In this document: piece by piece, positions 16,999 to 26,312 of the stretch
Layout of the letters: every line of letters starts with the position of its first letter
How positions within the stretch are numbered: the stretch's first letter is position 1
DNA from: Cohnella herbarum
GTDB lineage: Bacteria; Bacillota; Bacilli; Paenibacillales; Paenibacillaceae
Direction of reading: 5' to 3'
Assembly: GCF_012849095.1 (NCBI RefSeq)
Contig: NZ_CP051680.1
Coordinates: 6,630,001-6,694,000 of the forward strand
Length of the DNA stretch: 64,000 bases
Program-made: the position numbers and the translations under genes
Notes under the pieces: generated by a model
Seen by the model: only the letters and a program-made list of their open reading frames with translations
What the model was told of the DNA's origin: nothing
Database searches by the model: none

Positions 16999-18098
16999 GC
17001 GGTAAAACGGTGGCGCTGCCCGGGGGCAGATGGGCGATATCCGTGAGGAAAGATTCGACGTTACAGAGAACAGCGTGGTGGATTCCGTTGATGTCGGTAT
17101 GCTGCGCGCTGGTGTTTAGCGGTATTTTCATCGCGATGAACGGGATTAGCCCGTTTCTGGTCTATGGGAAAATGCTGGACGGGGCGTTCGGATCGTCATA
17201 CGGCATCGGGGAAACGCTTGTTAAAGCGATCCCTTTGTTACTGTGCGGGTTAGGCGTATCGATCGCGTACCGGATATCGGTATGGAACATCGGGGCCGAA
17301 GGGCAACTGGTCGTCGGAGCGATCGCCGCCACGGCGGTTACGATCTACTGGCCGGATTTGCCCGCGATCGCGGCGATTCCCTTAATGGTCGTATTCGGGT
17401 TCGTTGCCGGGGCGATCTGGGGATTGTTCACGGCGCTTCCCCGGACGCATTTTCAAGTCAACGAACTCATCACTTCGCTCATGCTGAACTATGTCGCGCT
17501 GTTGTTGCTTAACTATCTCGTGTTCGAGCCGTGGAAAGATCCGAAGGGGTTCAACTTTCCGGGTTCGCCGATGTTTACTTTGGCGCAGCAATTGCCCTCT
17601 ATCGGGGGCAGCAGGCTGCATATCGGCTTTCTGTTCGCGTTAGCCGCGGTGCTCTTATATTGGGTTTTCACCAAGCACATGAGTTGGGGATACGAGCTTC
17701 GGCTGTTATCGGCTAACCCCGTTGCCGCGCGATATGCGGGAATGAGCATCAATAAGCAGATCATATTGGTCATGCTCATTAGCGGCGGACTTTCCGGGCT
17801 TGCCGGAATGGCCGAAGTGTCCGGGGTCACGCATCGGTTGATGTACGGTATCTCCCCGGGGTACGGTTATACGGCGATCATCGTAGCTTGGCTGGCCAAG
17901 CTGAATCCGTTCGGCTTGATTCTATCTTCCGTCTTATGCGGCGCGGTGATCGTAGGCGGTTATAGCGTGCAGATGATCGGGCTTCCCTCATCCATGGCGC
18001 TTATGATTCAGGGTTCTATCTTGTTCTTCTTGATCGGTGGCGAGGTGCTAAGCAAGTATAGGTTTACATGGTCTAATTTGAGCGACGGGGGTCGTTGA
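16995..18098 (+). CDS. BMP-type ABC importer permease 1 (YufP-like)
   Basis: A 367-residue polytopic protein of the branched-chain/BMP permease family. The segment VWNIGAEGQLVVGAIAATAV, followed by the conserved TNELITSLMLNY-type stretch (here QVNELITSLMLNYVA), is diagnostic of YufP-type nucleoside permeases. Start ATG 16995, 7 nt after GGGAGG, overlapping the ATPase stop. Forms a heterodimeric channel with the next gene. Confidence 0.92.
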   Translation: MSGKTVALPGGRWAISVRKDSTLQRTAWWIPLMSVCCALVFSGIFIAMNGISPFLVYGKMLDGAFGSSYGIGETLVKAIPLLLCGLGVSIAYRISVWNIGAEGQLVVGAIAATAVTIYWPDLPAIAAIPLMVVFGFVAGAIWGLFTALPRTHFQVNELITSLMLNYVALLLLNYLVFEPWKDPKGFNFPGSPMFTLAQQLPSIGGSRLHIGFLFALAAVLLYWVFTKHMSWGYELRLLSANPVAARYAGMSINKQIILVMLISGGLSGLAGMAEVSGVTHRLMYGISPGYGYTAIIVAWLAKLNPFGLILSSVLCGAVIVGGYSVQMIGLPSSMALMIQGSILFFLIGGEVLSKYRFTWSNLSDGGR

Positions 18099-18099
18099 T

Positions 18100-19029
18100 A
18101 TGGATTTTACGTTGACGCTGCTTGTAGCAGCCATATCTTCCGGCACTCCGCTGCTATTCGCCACGCTTGGAGGAGTATTGTCGGAACGCGCCGGGGTCAT
18201 TAATCTCGGAATCGAGGGCATGATGCTAATAGGGGCAGTCATGGCCTATATCCTGAGCGTAACGACGGGGAGCTTGACGCTCTCGATCGCGGCGGGAATG
18301 CTGGCGGCCGGCGCCCTCGGGTTATTGCACGCTTTCTTAAGCGTGTCGCTGAAAGCGAATCAGATCGTGGCGGGGTTAGGCATTACGCTGTTCGCGACAG
18401 GGTTGAGCAGTTACTTGGGAAAGCCCTACGGAGGACAGCAAGTTCCGAATTCGATTCCCGTGTTGCATTTGAATGGTTTAGATGCCATTCCGGCGCTAGG
18501 AAAGGTTTTCGGACATCTCAACGCGCTCGTGTGGGTAAGTTTTGTTGCCGTAATCATGATACACTTCTATTTGTTTAAAACCCCGTGGGGATTGCATCTG
18601 CGTTCCGTTGGAGATAGTCCGTCGACCTCGGATGCCGCGGGCATTCGGGTATTTCGGTATCAATATGCCCACGTGATCGCGGGTTCGATGTTATGCGGTC
18701 TCGCCGGCGCTTCGTTGATTCTCGTGTTTACGCCGAGCTGGAACGACGGGCTTACGTCCGGGAGAGGTTGGATTGCGGTAGCGCTTATTATTTTCGCCAG
18801 ATGGAACCCGGTTCGGGCTTTGTTGTGCGCTTATTTGTTCGGGGCATTCGAGTCTCTGGGCTTCCGGATGCAGTTGCTCGAGAACGCGATACCGCCGTAT
18901 TTTCTGAAAATGATGCCTTACCTCACGACGATAATCGTGCTTATGTTCGTCGGTTGGCGCAATCGCAATCGGCCGAACGGTCAACCGGAATCGCTTGGAG
19001 TGCCGTACGTAAGGGAGCAGCGGGTGTAA
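18100..19029 (+). CDS. BMP-type ABC importer permease 2 (YufQ-like)
   Basis: A 309-residue membrane protein. It shows the hallmark ERAGVINLGIEGMMLIGA near the N-terminus and GWIAVALIIFARWNPVRALL late, as in YufQ-type permeases. It starts one base after the stop of permease 1. About eight or nine membrane segments are evident. Its substrate follows that of the BMP protein. The gene is followed after 32 bp by an amidohydrolase with its own strong ribosome site. Confidence 0.92.
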   Translation: MDFTLTLLVAAISSGTPLLFATLGGVLSERAGVINLGIEGMMLIGAVMAYILSVTTGSLTLSIAAGMLAAGALGLLHAFLSVSLKANQIVAGLGITLFATGLSSYLGKPYGGQQVPNSIPVLHLNGLDAIPALGKVFGHLNALVWVSFVAVIMIHFYLFKTPWGLHLRSVGDSPSTSDAAGIRVFRYQYAHVIAGSMLCGLAGASLILVFTPSWNDGLTSGRGWIAVALIIFARWNPVRALLCAYLFGAFESLGFRMQLLENAIPPYFLKMMPYLTTIIVLMFVGWRNRNRPNGQPESLGVPYVREQRV

Positions 19030-19061
19030 GTTGTTTCGGATGTTAATAGGAGGCTTTCTTG

Positions 19062-20231
19062 ATGTCGAAGACGTTAATAAGACAAGTGCGTGTCGGACCG
19101 GAGCTCTATACGCTGGAGATTGACGGGGGTACAATCGTTCGAATCGATCGCGGCGATCGGTTCCCCCGAGAAGATGAGGACGGATGGGATGCGGAAGGGC
19201 TGCTCTATATGCCCGTCCTTGCCGATATGCATTGTCATCTGGATAAACATTTTATTGGGGAGCGTTGGCGATCGCGCCGAACAATCGACTCGCTTCCTAA
19301 TCAGTTGCAGAGGGAAAAGGAGTTGTTGGCTTCCTTGACCGGGAGCGTGGAGGAGCGGGCTCGCATCTTGCTGGATTTGATGCTTAGCCACGGTACGACG
19401 CGTATAAGAACCCATGTGGACGTGGATCCGGACATCGGATTAAAGCATCTGGATGCGGTACTGAAAGTAAGAGAACAATACCGCGGACTCATGGAGATCG
19501 AGATCGTGGCGTTCCCGCAACAGGGGCTGCTGCGCTCTCGTTCTTACGGCGTCATGCGCGAAGCGATGCAGAGCGGTGCGGATGTGGTTGGCGCGGTAGA
19601 TCCGGGCGGACTGGATCGAGGGATCGAGCCTTGCTTGGAGCAAGTGTTCGGCTTGGCGACCGAGTATAACGCGGGCGTCGACATTCATCTCCATGATCCG
19701 GGACATCTTGGCGTCTATACAATGGAGCGGATGGCGGAATATACGGAGCAATCCGGACTGCAGGGTCGCGTTGCGGTTAGCCACGCTTGGGGACTGGGAC
19801 AGATTAGCGAATCGGAGTCCTCCGACATCGGCCATAAGCTGAGGGAACAAGGCGTGTCCGTCATTACAAGCGTTCCGATCGACCGTCAGATGATGAATGT
19901 CCCTCAGTTGGATTCGATCGGCGTAGATATTCGGGTCGGAACGGACAACGTACTGGACGCTTGGTCCCCGTTCGGCAGCGGAGACATGCTGGAACGTCTG
20001 GGCAGGTTGGCGGAGCGCTGTTACTGGGTCGAGGACGAGCAGTTGCTTGGCGCGTACCGCTTCGGAACCGATAAGCCGCTTACGCCGAAGGGCGGCGATG
20101 CCGCCGATTTCGTGCTTGTGAACGCAATGAATCTGGAGCATGCGATGGCTTCCGCGCCAGTGAGGGAATGGGTTGTGGTTAACGGCAAACCGGTAGCGGG
20201 AAGGCGGTTCGAGGGAGGAGGAAGAAGATGA
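19062..20231 (+). CDS. CodA-like amidohydrolase, divergent paralogue
   Basis: A 389-residue amidohydrolase with an intact set of likely metal residues: H57 and H59 (DMHCHLDK), the His in VDIHLHDPGH, the His in VSHAWG and D295 (GTDNVLDAWSPFG). The position equal to CodA E217 is Asp in HLHD, so the pocket differs from cytosine deaminase. The start is ATG 19062, 8 nt after TAGGAGG; a TTG one codon earlier is less likely. It overlaps codA by ATGA. It may hydrolyse or deaminate a ring or amide related to the transported compound; the exact substrate is unknown. Confidence 0.87.
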   Translation: MSKTLIRQVRVGPELYTLEIDGGTIVRIDRGDRFPREDEDGWDAEGLLYMPVLADMHCHLDKHFIGERWRSRRTIDSLPNQLQREKELLASLTGSVEERARILLDLMLSHGTTRIRTHVDVDPDIGLKHLDAVLKVREQYRGLMEIEIVAFPQQGLLRSRSYGVMREAMQSGADVVGAVDPGGLDRGIEPCLEQVFGLATEYNAGVDIHLHDPGHLGVYTMERMAEYTEQSGLQGRVAVSHAWGLGQISESESSDIGHKLREQGVSVITSVPIDRQMMNVPQLDSIGVDIRVGTDNVLDAWSPFGSGDMLERLGRLAERCYWVEDEQLLGAYRFGTDKPLTPKGGDAADFVLVNAMNLEHAMASAPVREWVVVNGKPVAGRRFEGGGRR

Positions 20232-21526
20232 TTATCGTCAATGCGGCTCTTCGCGATCAAGAGGGGCTATATTTCATTCGGTTAGAAAATCGGACGATAT
20301 CGGCAATCGGGAAGATGGGGGAAGCGCCTCGCATCGGGGAGGCTGGAGCAGAGGTCCTTGATGCGGAGGGGGGACTCGCGTTGCCTCCCTTTATCGATTC
20401 GCATTTGCATTACGACTCCGCGCTGACGGCCGGCGAGCCGAATTGGAATCGAAGCGGTACGTTGTTCGATGCCATCGAGCTCAACGGCGAGCGGCAAGCT
20501 TCGGCTACTCCGGAGGATTACAAGCGCCGGGCCGTTCAGACGATCAAATGGCAAGCCGCGCAAGGGATTCAGCACGTTCGAATCCACGCCGACGTGTCCG
20601 GACCGAAGCTGACTTCGCTGGAAACGATGCTGGAGCTCCGCGACGAGATGAAGGCATGGATGGATATTCAAGTGGTTGCCTTTCCGCAGATGGGTCTGAT
20701 GGGCGGCGCGCGTGCCTTGGAACTGTTGGAAGAGGCGGCTAAGATCGGAGCCGATGGGATCGGCGGGATTCCGCATTTCGAGATGACGCGCGAGCTTGGC
20801 GTCGAATCGGTAAAGGCGACGTTCGACATCGCGGAACGGTACGACCGTTTCATCGATATTCATTGCGACGAAACGGACGACGAACATGCGAGATTCATCG
20901 AGGTCGTCGCGGCCGAGGCGATCTTCAGAGGGATGGGCAGCCGAACGACGGCGAGCCACGTGACGGCGATGCACTCGTATAACAATGCTTACGCGGCCAA
21001 GTTATTCGGGGTCATTAAGCGTTCGGGAATCTGCATCGTTGCGAATCCGCTGTCCAATATCAGCTTGCAAGGGCGGTTCGACTCTTTCCCCGTCCGGCGC
21101 GGAATCACAAGGGTTAAGCCGTTGCTCGAAGCGGGCGTTAACGTCAGCTTCGGACATGATAACTTCTTGGATGCCTTCTACTCTCTCGGAACTTCCGGCA
21201 TGTTGCCCGTGCTTCATATGGGACTGCATGCTTGCCATATGCTCGGGTACGAAGATATCCGGCGGTCGCTAGACTTAATAACCGTCAACGGCGCCGTCAC
21301 TTTAGGCTTGGGCGAAGATCGATACGGTCTCGTCGCCGGCCGACCTGCCAATCTAATCATTATGGACGCGCCGGACGCTTTCGAATGCGTTCGAACCCAA
21401 GCGGCTGTAAAATGGGCCGTACGCGGAGGTAAAGTTCTGGCCGCGACGCCTCCCGCGACAACGAAAATATTCGATCCCGCGACCGGCGATGCCGAAACCG
21501 TGGATTGGTTTCGCAGCGGGTTGTAG
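20228..21526 (+). CDS. codA: Cytosine deaminase-like amidohydrolase
   Basis: A 432-residue protein close to E. coli CodA along its length: LTAGEPNWNRSGTLF, GIQHVRIHADVS, VVAFPQMGLM, DIHCDETDDEHARF, AMHSYNNAY, LQGRFDSFPVRRGITRVK and VSFGHDNFLDAF. Metal and catalytic residues are kept: H59, H61, H212, E215 and D311. The residue after the metal Asp, D314 in CodA and known to influence substrate choice, is N312, and the CodA W319 position is F317. It may therefore prefer another pyrimidine or purine such as isoguanine or creatinine-like rings. Last gene of the PucR/BMP operon; start ATG 20228 after GGGAGGAGG. Confidence 0.88.
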   Translation: MIIVNAALRDQEGLYFIRLENRTISAIGKMGEAPRIGEAGAEVLDAEGGLALPPFIDSHLHYDSALTAGEPNWNRSGTLFDAIELNGERQASATPEDYKRRAVQTIKWQAAQGIQHVRIHADVSGPKLTSLETMLELRDEMKAWMDIQVVAFPQMGLMGGARALELLEEAAKIGADGIGGIPHFEMTRELGVESVKATFDIAERYDRFIDIHCDETDDEHARFIEVVAAEAIFRGMGSRTTASHVTAMHSYNNAYAAKLFGVIKRSGICIVANPLSNISLQGRFDSFPVRRGITRVKPLLEAGVNVSFGHDNFLDAFYSLGTSGMLPVLHMGLHACHMLGYEDIRRSLDLITVNGAVTLGLGEDRYGLVAGRPANLIIMDAPDAFECVRTQAAVKWAVRGGKVLAATPPATTKIFDPATGDAETVDWFRSGL

Positions 21527-21815
21527 AGGGAACCGAGTTGACGGCCAGTATAAATTCCAGTCCGTAAGGGCGCGGTAGGCGTATTCGATCTCTTGAACGG
21601 CGGCCAACTGAGCGACGGACAGGAGTATACGGTCTCTCCCGTTGGGGAGTGGGCAACGGCTGCAGATCAGGTTACCCTCGGACGAAAACATCGGCATATT
21701 CCGTTAAATAATGGTTTATCCTATATCCGGTAACGCTTGAGTACTCGGCGTTGCCGGTCATTGTTTCATCGGTAAAGGAGTTGTGCGAATGAGGGCATAA
21801 GATGATTAATTAAGT
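21527..21815. other. Gene-free stretch after codA
   Basis: No coding frame, repeat or convincing terminator is seen in these 289 bases. Minus-strand frames overlapping here extend from inside codA and are shadows. Confidence 0.6.
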
Positions 21816-21844
21816 TTGCTTTTTACGAAGGAACCTGTTATAGT
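21816..21844 (+). promoter_or_regulatory. Probable sigma-A promoter of the cold-shock gene
   Basis: TTGCTT and TATAGT separated by exactly 17 bp. Transcription would begin near 21851, giving a leader of about 130 nt before the cold-shock start, the long untranslated leader usual for cspA-type genes. The leader contains an A/T-rich inverted stretch (TTTTTTATTCG...ATGAATAAAAAA) that could pair. Confidence 0.65.
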
Positions 21845-21982
21845 AAAAACTATCGAAATCGTGACCTGGATTCACAAAATGGAAAGGGTTATAATTTTGA
21901 ATTTAACCCTCGCCATGTTGTGGATTTTTTATTCGTATGAATAAAAAAGTTCATGAGGCAACAGAAGTTGGAGGTGAATTAC

Positions 21983-22183
21983 ATGCAAACAGGTACAGTG
22001 AAATGGTTCAATGCAGACAAAGGCTTCGGTTTCATCGAGGTTGAAGGCGGCAACGACGTATTCGTGCACTTCAGCGCGATCACGGGTGAAGGCTTCAAAA
22101 CTTTGGACGAAGGACAACGCGTTCAATTCAACGTGGTACAAGGCAACCGCGGACCACAAGCGGAGAACGTTGTTAAACTGTAA
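21983..22183 (+). CDS. Cold-shock protein, CspA family
   Basis: A 66-residue single cold-shock domain protein with RNP1 KGFGFIEVE and RNP2 DVFVHFSAI, preceded by TVKWFN. It binds single-stranded RNA/DNA and acts as an RNA chaperone. Start ATG 21983 after GGAGGTGA. It ends in a strong terminator. The following gene is a YdjO-type cold-inducible protein, so the two are likely part of the same response. Confidence 0.97.
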   Translation: MQTGTVKWFNADKGFGFIEVEGGNDVFVHFSAITGEGFKTLDEGQRVQFNVVQGNRGPQAENVVKL

Positions 22184-22194
22184 ATCCAGTACAA

Positions 22195-22230
22195 AAATGC
22201 CCTTAACAGTTAGTTAAGGGCATTTTTTTT
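22195..22230 (+). terminator. Strong terminator after the cold-shock gene
   Basis: AATGCCCTTAAC-agtta-GTTAAGGGCATT with a run of eight T residues. Confidence 0.95.
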
Positions 22231-22260
22231 GGTTATGCTATAGCAAAAGGGGGCTCGTCC

Positions 22261-22491
22261 ATGTACTCACGGAAAAAGGTGCTTGAGGAAATTCCTGAAG
22301 AAATGACGGCGATCTGGTCTTGCACGAGTGAAAATTGCAATGGATGGATGAGAGATAATTTCGCGTTCGAAACGGCTCCGACATGCGGGTTGTGTCACAT
22401 GCCGATGGAGAGCGGAACGAAGATGCTTCCGATGCTCGTGAATACGAGCCGGGATCAGAAGTCCCTTCGCAAAGGCGTTTCAATCGGATAA
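22261..22491 (+). CDS. ydjO: YdjO-family cold-inducible protein
   Basis: A 76-residue protein with two CxxC-like pairs (WSCTSENCNGWM and PTCGLCHMPM) that could bind zinc. It matches the small Bacillus YdjO family, reported as cold-inducible; the biochemical role is unknown. Start ATG 22261, 8-9 nt after GGGGG. It sits between the terminator of the cold-shock gene and its own terminator, so it is a separate or read-through unit. Confidence 0.82.
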   Translation: MYSRKKVLEEIPEEMTAIWSCTSENCNGWMRDNFAFETAPTCGLCHMPMESGTKMLPMLVNTSRDQKSLRKGVSIG

Positions 22492-22503
22492 CCAATTTTG
22501 TGG

Positions 22504-22534
22504 GAGAGCACCGCGTGAGGTGCTCTCTTTCTTT
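22504..22534 (+). terminator. Terminator after ydjO
   Basis: GAGAGCACC-gcgtga-GGTGCTCTC followed by TTTCTTT. Confidence 0.88.
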
Positions 22535-22678
22535 GTCTTAAATACTCGACTCCCTCGAGATTTTACTGTTATTTTCCATGACCGCCTTGATGACCGGGGT
22601 AACTGGTCATATGACTTGTCGGACATTTACGATGAGTAGGAATGGAAAAGAAGGTTAATCGGGAGAGGGAGAATAATT

Positions 22679-23935
22679 ATGGACAAATCGTATGACGTCA
22701 TAGTGGTAGGGGCGCGAATAGCCGGCTCCTCCTTGGCCTATTTAATGGCCAAGGAGGGGTATAAGGTGTTATTGCTGGATCGAGGGACGTTCCCGAGCGA
22801 TACGCTTTCCACCCACAACATCTACAGCAATTCGCTCGGTATGCTTCGCGATATGGGGGTACTGGATGCGCTGTTGCAGACGAATACGAAGATTTACCGC
22901 AGGGCGCATATCGACTTCGACGGAGCGGTGATCGACGGTCTGTTCCCGGAGACGGACGGAATCAGGGGATGCTTGTGCATTCGTCGTAAATATATCGATC
23001 ATATCTTGTTCGAGAATGCCAAAGCCCAGACGGGCGTAACGACGATCGAAGGCTTTCGCGTAACTTCCCTGATCGAGGAGGGCGGCATAATCTCCGGCGT
23101 GGTAGGAAAACGCAAGGATGGCGAGGGAGAGGACGAGAAATTTACGGCTCGTCTCGTCGTAGGCGCCGACGGAAGGATGTCCAAAGTCAGGGAATGGGCC
23201 GGCAGCGAACGCAAAATCGTCGTGCCGACCGACTTCGCCTCCTATGTCGCGTATGTCCGAGGCTTCGAGCAAGAAGGCGAGTCGCACGTGGAGTTCTATA
23301 AGAACCAGGATAAGTTGGCGATCGTGTTCCCGACCAGCGATCGTTTGCATGTTGTCGGGGTGATGTTCCCGCTAGTGGACTCGGCTTGGATGGAGAGGTT
23401 TAAGTCGAATCCCGCGAACGGCATTCAAGATTTGATCGAAGAAGGGTTCGCGCATACGACGTTGGCCGATCGCTTCAGGGTAGCGGAGTTTGCGGAGTCG
23501 GAATCCATTAAAGGATTGCACGGCTACGATAACGATTGGTACGTGGGCATGGGCCAAGGTTGGGCGCTGCTCGGAGACGCGCTAACCTTCAAGGATCCCG
23601 CGATTGGCCAAGGGATGCACGACGCGATATACGGGGCTCACATGCTTACGGAAATATTGTCTCAATTCGAGGCCGACGAATGGCAGACGAAGTGGGAGGC
23701 GATGAGCGGGGTCTATCAATCGGCCATGGAAGCGAAGCTCATGTCCCGCTTCTGGATGGGGTGCCAATTCACGCAAAATAAACCGGTACCGCCGGAAGTA
23801 GCGGCTGCTTATCATCTCGTCGCCAAGGATGAGCGAGCCAAGGAAACGTTCCTAGGCATGTACAACTATTCGACCGAACCGGAGGATCTGCAAGCGGAGA
23901 TCGAGAGGTTGGTTGCAGGCGTCGGCGCGAAATAG
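22679..23935 (+). CDS. FAD-dependent oxidoreductase, PHBH/geranylgeranyl reductase-like
   Basis: A 418-residue flavoprotein. The N-terminal dinucleotide fold is GARIAGSSLAYLMAKEGYKVLLLDR; the middle DG-type motif is LVVGADGRMSKVR; the second FAD segment is WALLGDALTFKDPAIGQGMHDA, the GD motif of group A flavin monooxygenases and related reductases. No signal peptide or membrane segment. Start ATG 22679, with GGGAGAGGGAG upstream. It stands alone between terminators, so context gives no hint of substrate. It could be a monooxygenase acting on an aromatic or polyketide-like compound or a prenyl reductase. Confidence 0.87.
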   Translation: MDKSYDVIVVGARIAGSSLAYLMAKEGYKVLLLDRGTFPSDTLSTHNIYSNSLGMLRDMGVLDALLQTNTKIYRRAHIDFDGAVIDGLFPETDGIRGCLCIRRKYIDHILFENAKAQTGVTTIEGFRVTSLIEEGGIISGVVGKRKDGEGEDEKFTARLVVGADGRMSKVREWAGSERKIVVPTDFASYVAYVRGFEQEGESHVEFYKNQDKLAIVFPTSDRLHVVGVMFPLVDSAWMERFKSNPANGIQDLIEEGFAHTTLADRFRVAEFAESESIKGLHGYDNDWYVGMGQGWALLGDALTFKDPAIGQGMHDAIYGAHMLTEILSQFEADEWQTKWEAMSGVYQSAMEAKLMSRFWMGCQFTQNKPVPPEVAAAYHLVAKDERAKETFLGMYNYSTEPEDLQAEIERLVAGVGAK

Positions 23936-23958
23936 CTGATCATGTCGGACCATCGCGC

Positions 23959-23995
23959 AACAGGGGCATCCAAGCCAAGCTTGGATGCCCCTGTT
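23959..23995. terminator. Bidirectional terminator between convergent genes
   Basis: AACAGGGGCATCCAAG-ccaag-CTTGGATGCCCCTGTT, a perfect 16-bp stem, between the flavoprotein gene and the convergent SLH gene. Confidence 0.85.
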
Positions 23996-24018
23996 CATGT
24001 TCCTATACGGATTAATTG

Positions 24019-25254
24019 CTAGCCAAGCTTCTTCGTTATGGAGAAGATGACCGTTTTATTGCCGCCGTCGACGAGGATGTCTACCTTATCTTCGCCGATC
24101 GTAACTTGCTTGGAGGAAACCGTCTTTCCCGCTTCGACATGGGTGCAGACTTCATTGAACCACTTGCGGAACGTAGCAGCGTTATACCCGAACAAGTAAT
24201 TGGAGAACGTTTCGACGGCCTCTTGATTACGCGCGAGCGTACCCTCGCGGAGCTGAATCGTAATTCCGTAGGCGTTATATTGCGGATCGAGCCATAATGC
24301 CGTTTCTTCTTGCGGCTTGGCAACGCCCGCGGATGAGGCCGTGACGGTATCTTTCTCTTTCTGATCCTTAAACAGCCTTAACGTCGTATCGAGCAATACC
24401 TGATTAGTCCCTCTTTGCTCTCCTGCCAGCTTCAGAACGTCGTAGGCGTCCCGCATCCGCTGATCGGGGAACACGATCGTTTTCATACCGCCGCCTGTCG
24501 TCGGAACGGCAAGCCGCAGCTTGTCCGAGGATGGGGCTATAACCGCGATTCTCTTCTCCTTGTTCGTAAGCCGGTTCAAAAGGACGAGCGCTTGAGCGCG
24601 GGTAACTTTGTCTCCGACGCCGAAGTAGCCGTTCGGATAGCCTTCCATAATTCCTTTAACCAATGCTTCCGCGATAAATTTCTGCTCGCGTTCCGTTGCG
24701 CTTCTAAGGTCGCCGTACGCTTGCGCAAGCTGCTGTCCGAACTGGGTGTCTTCCAGGAATTCGGTTTCCTGAAGCGTATAATAGAGCACCTCGGCTACGT
24801 TTTCCCTCGTCATATCCCCTTGGAAATCGCTGTAGCGGCTTCTGTTCAAGAAATGCAGATCGCTTGCGATATCGATGTAAGGCTTCGCCCAATAGCCGAC
24901 GGTCGCGGACTTAAACGTAAAGTAACGGTAGTCCTGCTTGATTATCGTTTGATTCTCCGTACTCAGGGACTGCAGGAACGAAGGGGTGAAGCTGCGTTCT
25001 CCGTTCTGATGAATATCGGAGTAGGAGAGAATAAGCATCTTGATGAACTGGTCTACTTTAACGGGCTGATCCGGCTGGAAAGAGCCGTTCGGATAGCCGT
25101 CCAGAATCCCCTTGGCGACCATTTCCGTGATCGTTTTTTCGGCCCAATGGCCTTTGATGTCTTTAAAAGGCAAGGTCGTTTGTTCTTTCGCGTAAGCGGT
25201 GCCGCTGAAGCACAATAGCGCGATGATGAAGCTGAATACTGTCCGGCGACGCAT
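24019..25254 (-). CDS. SLH-domain protein with an unrecognised C-terminal domain
   Basis: A 411-residue exported protein. The signal peptide is cut after ...GTAYA (about residue 22). SLH motifs follow: FKDIKGHWAEKTITEMVAKG with GILDGYPNGSFQPDQPV, a weaker WAKPYIDIA region, and GIMEGYPNGYFGVGDKVTRAQAL. These anchor proteins to pyruvylated cell-wall polymer. The C-terminal half (about 235-411) matches nothing I recognise; it has two Cys-poor alpha/beta stretches ending in KTVIFSITKK. Start ATG 25254, 6 nt after GGGAGG. It is a single-gene unit; surface location is expected, function unknown. Confidence 0.88.
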   Translation of the reverse strand: MRRRTVFSFIIALLCFSGTAYAKEQTTLPFKDIKGHWAEKTITEMVAKGILDGYPNGSFQPDQPVKVDQFIKMLILSYSDIHQNGERSFTPSFLQSLSTENQTIIKQDYRYFTFKSATVGYWAKPYIDIASDLHFLNRSRYSDFQGDMTRENVAEVLYYTLQETEFLEDTQFGQQLAQAYGDLRSATEREQKFIAEALVKGIMEGYPNGYFGVGDKVTRAQALVLLNRLTNKEKRIAVIAPSSDKLRLAVPTTGGGMKTIVFPDQRMRDAYDVLKLAGEQRGTNQVLLDTTLRLFKDQKEKDTVTASSAGVAKPQEETALWLDPQYNAYGITIQLREGTLARNQEAVETFSNYLFGYNAATFRKWFNEVCTHVEAGKTVSSKQVTIGEDKVDILVDGGNKTVIFSITKKLG

Positions 25255-25443
25255 GAGGATCCTCCCGATAATCGATTGCCGAATGATCGGCTTATTAAGC
25301 TAATCATAATCGGGATAAGTTGGAAACCGCCGCGATGACTAAAGTACTCAGAGAAACGAACGGACTTAGGTTGTGTTTCCTTTGGGTCTGGAGTCATGCA
25401 TTCCTTGCGGGACAACGAGTTTGCCATTTTCCGCGGCAAACGC

Positions 25444-25478
25444 AACCGAACCGGCTGATCTTGCCAGCAGGTTCGGTT
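25444..25478 (-). terminator. Probable terminator of the FhuF-like gene
   Basis: AACCGAACC/GGTTCGGTT arms (9 bp) around a 17-base loop, just 3' of the FhuF-like stop on the minus strand. The T-run is weak. The rest of 25255-25443 shows no gene. Confidence 0.55.
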
Positions 25479-25493
25479 AGGGGGCGTTTATGC

Positions 25494-26285
25494 TTATGCG
25501 GTGCGTTCTTTCCTCTCCGCTTCAATCCGCGCCTTCAATTCGGAACGTTCTCCGTCTTTAAGGATCGGGCAATTATAACATTTCGTTCCGCTCTCTCGTT
25601 TATAGTACATACAGCATGCGGAGCGCATCATGATTTGACCGCCTGGTTCGTAAGGACTGTCGAGATAACAAGGGGTATGTTCGTAAGGGTTCTTCCTGCG
25701 GTTGAAGGTTTCCCCGGGCATGCCGGCCAGCAGCAAGTAATCCTCGTCGATCACTTGGCGAATCGGGCCTTCCGGGATGAGCTTCCGCAAATAATCCATT
25801 AAGTATGCGACGCGGGCGCCGTACTGGTTCCAGATGATCGCCGGTTTAAATCCGCCGGCCGATGCGGCTGCTTCCACGAGAGGATTCATCGTCTCGGAGA
25901 AGTACCGCGTCCATTCCGAGCGAACGGCAGTCTCTCGGCCTTCCGTCGGCAGCTCCGTCCATTTGATTTCCGATAACTTAAGAACGACATGCGCGTGGTC
26001 GTTGTGCGTTTCCAATTGAATCGTCAAGTTGTCTAAAGACAGATCCAATATCCGATTGTATTGGGACATGACGACTTGCTTGGTTGCCGCTAAACCGAAG
26101 AAGGCAAGTCCGATGTAGGAGACGGCAAGCTCCAGGCCGATTCCCTTGACGAGTCCCGAGCCCAGTTGAAGCACTTCTCTCATTCGATTCTCTTGAAGGA
26201 TCAGAGGAGCGGGTACGGAGATAAGAGGGGTTTCGGAACCTTTGACTGAGATATGAAAGTGATCTTCGAACAGGGTCAAGTCCAA
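25494..26285 (-). CDS. FhuF-like siderophore-iron reductase
   Basis: A 263-residue protein ending in the FhuF signature C224-C225-x10-C236-x2-C239 (SACCMYYKRESGTKCYNCP), which in FhuF proteins binds an unusual [2Fe-2S] cluster. The upstream part has the IucA/IucC-like reductase fold features (IIWNQYGARVAYLMDYLR). Expected role: cytoplasmic reduction of Fe(III) siderophore to release iron. The start called is TTG 26285, which follows a GGGATGGG site. A textbook Fur box lies 28 bp upstream, so it is iron-repressed. No siderophore importer genes are adjacent. Confidence 0.86.
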   Translation of the reverse strand: MDLTLFEDHFHISVKGSETPLISVPAPLILQENRMREVLQLGSGLVKGIGLELAVSYIGLAFFGLAATKQVVMSQYNRILDLSLDNLTIQLETHNDHAHVVLKLSEIKWTELPTEGRETAVRSEWTRYFSETMNPLVEAAASAGGFKPAIIWNQYGARVAYLMDYLRKLIPEGPIRQVIDEDYLLLAGMPGETFNRRKNPYEHTPCYLDSPYEPGGQIMMRSACCMYYKRESGTKCYNCPILKDGERSELKARIEAERKERTA

Positions 26286-26312
26286 TGGAATCCCATCCCG
26301 CTTTCTATTTGG

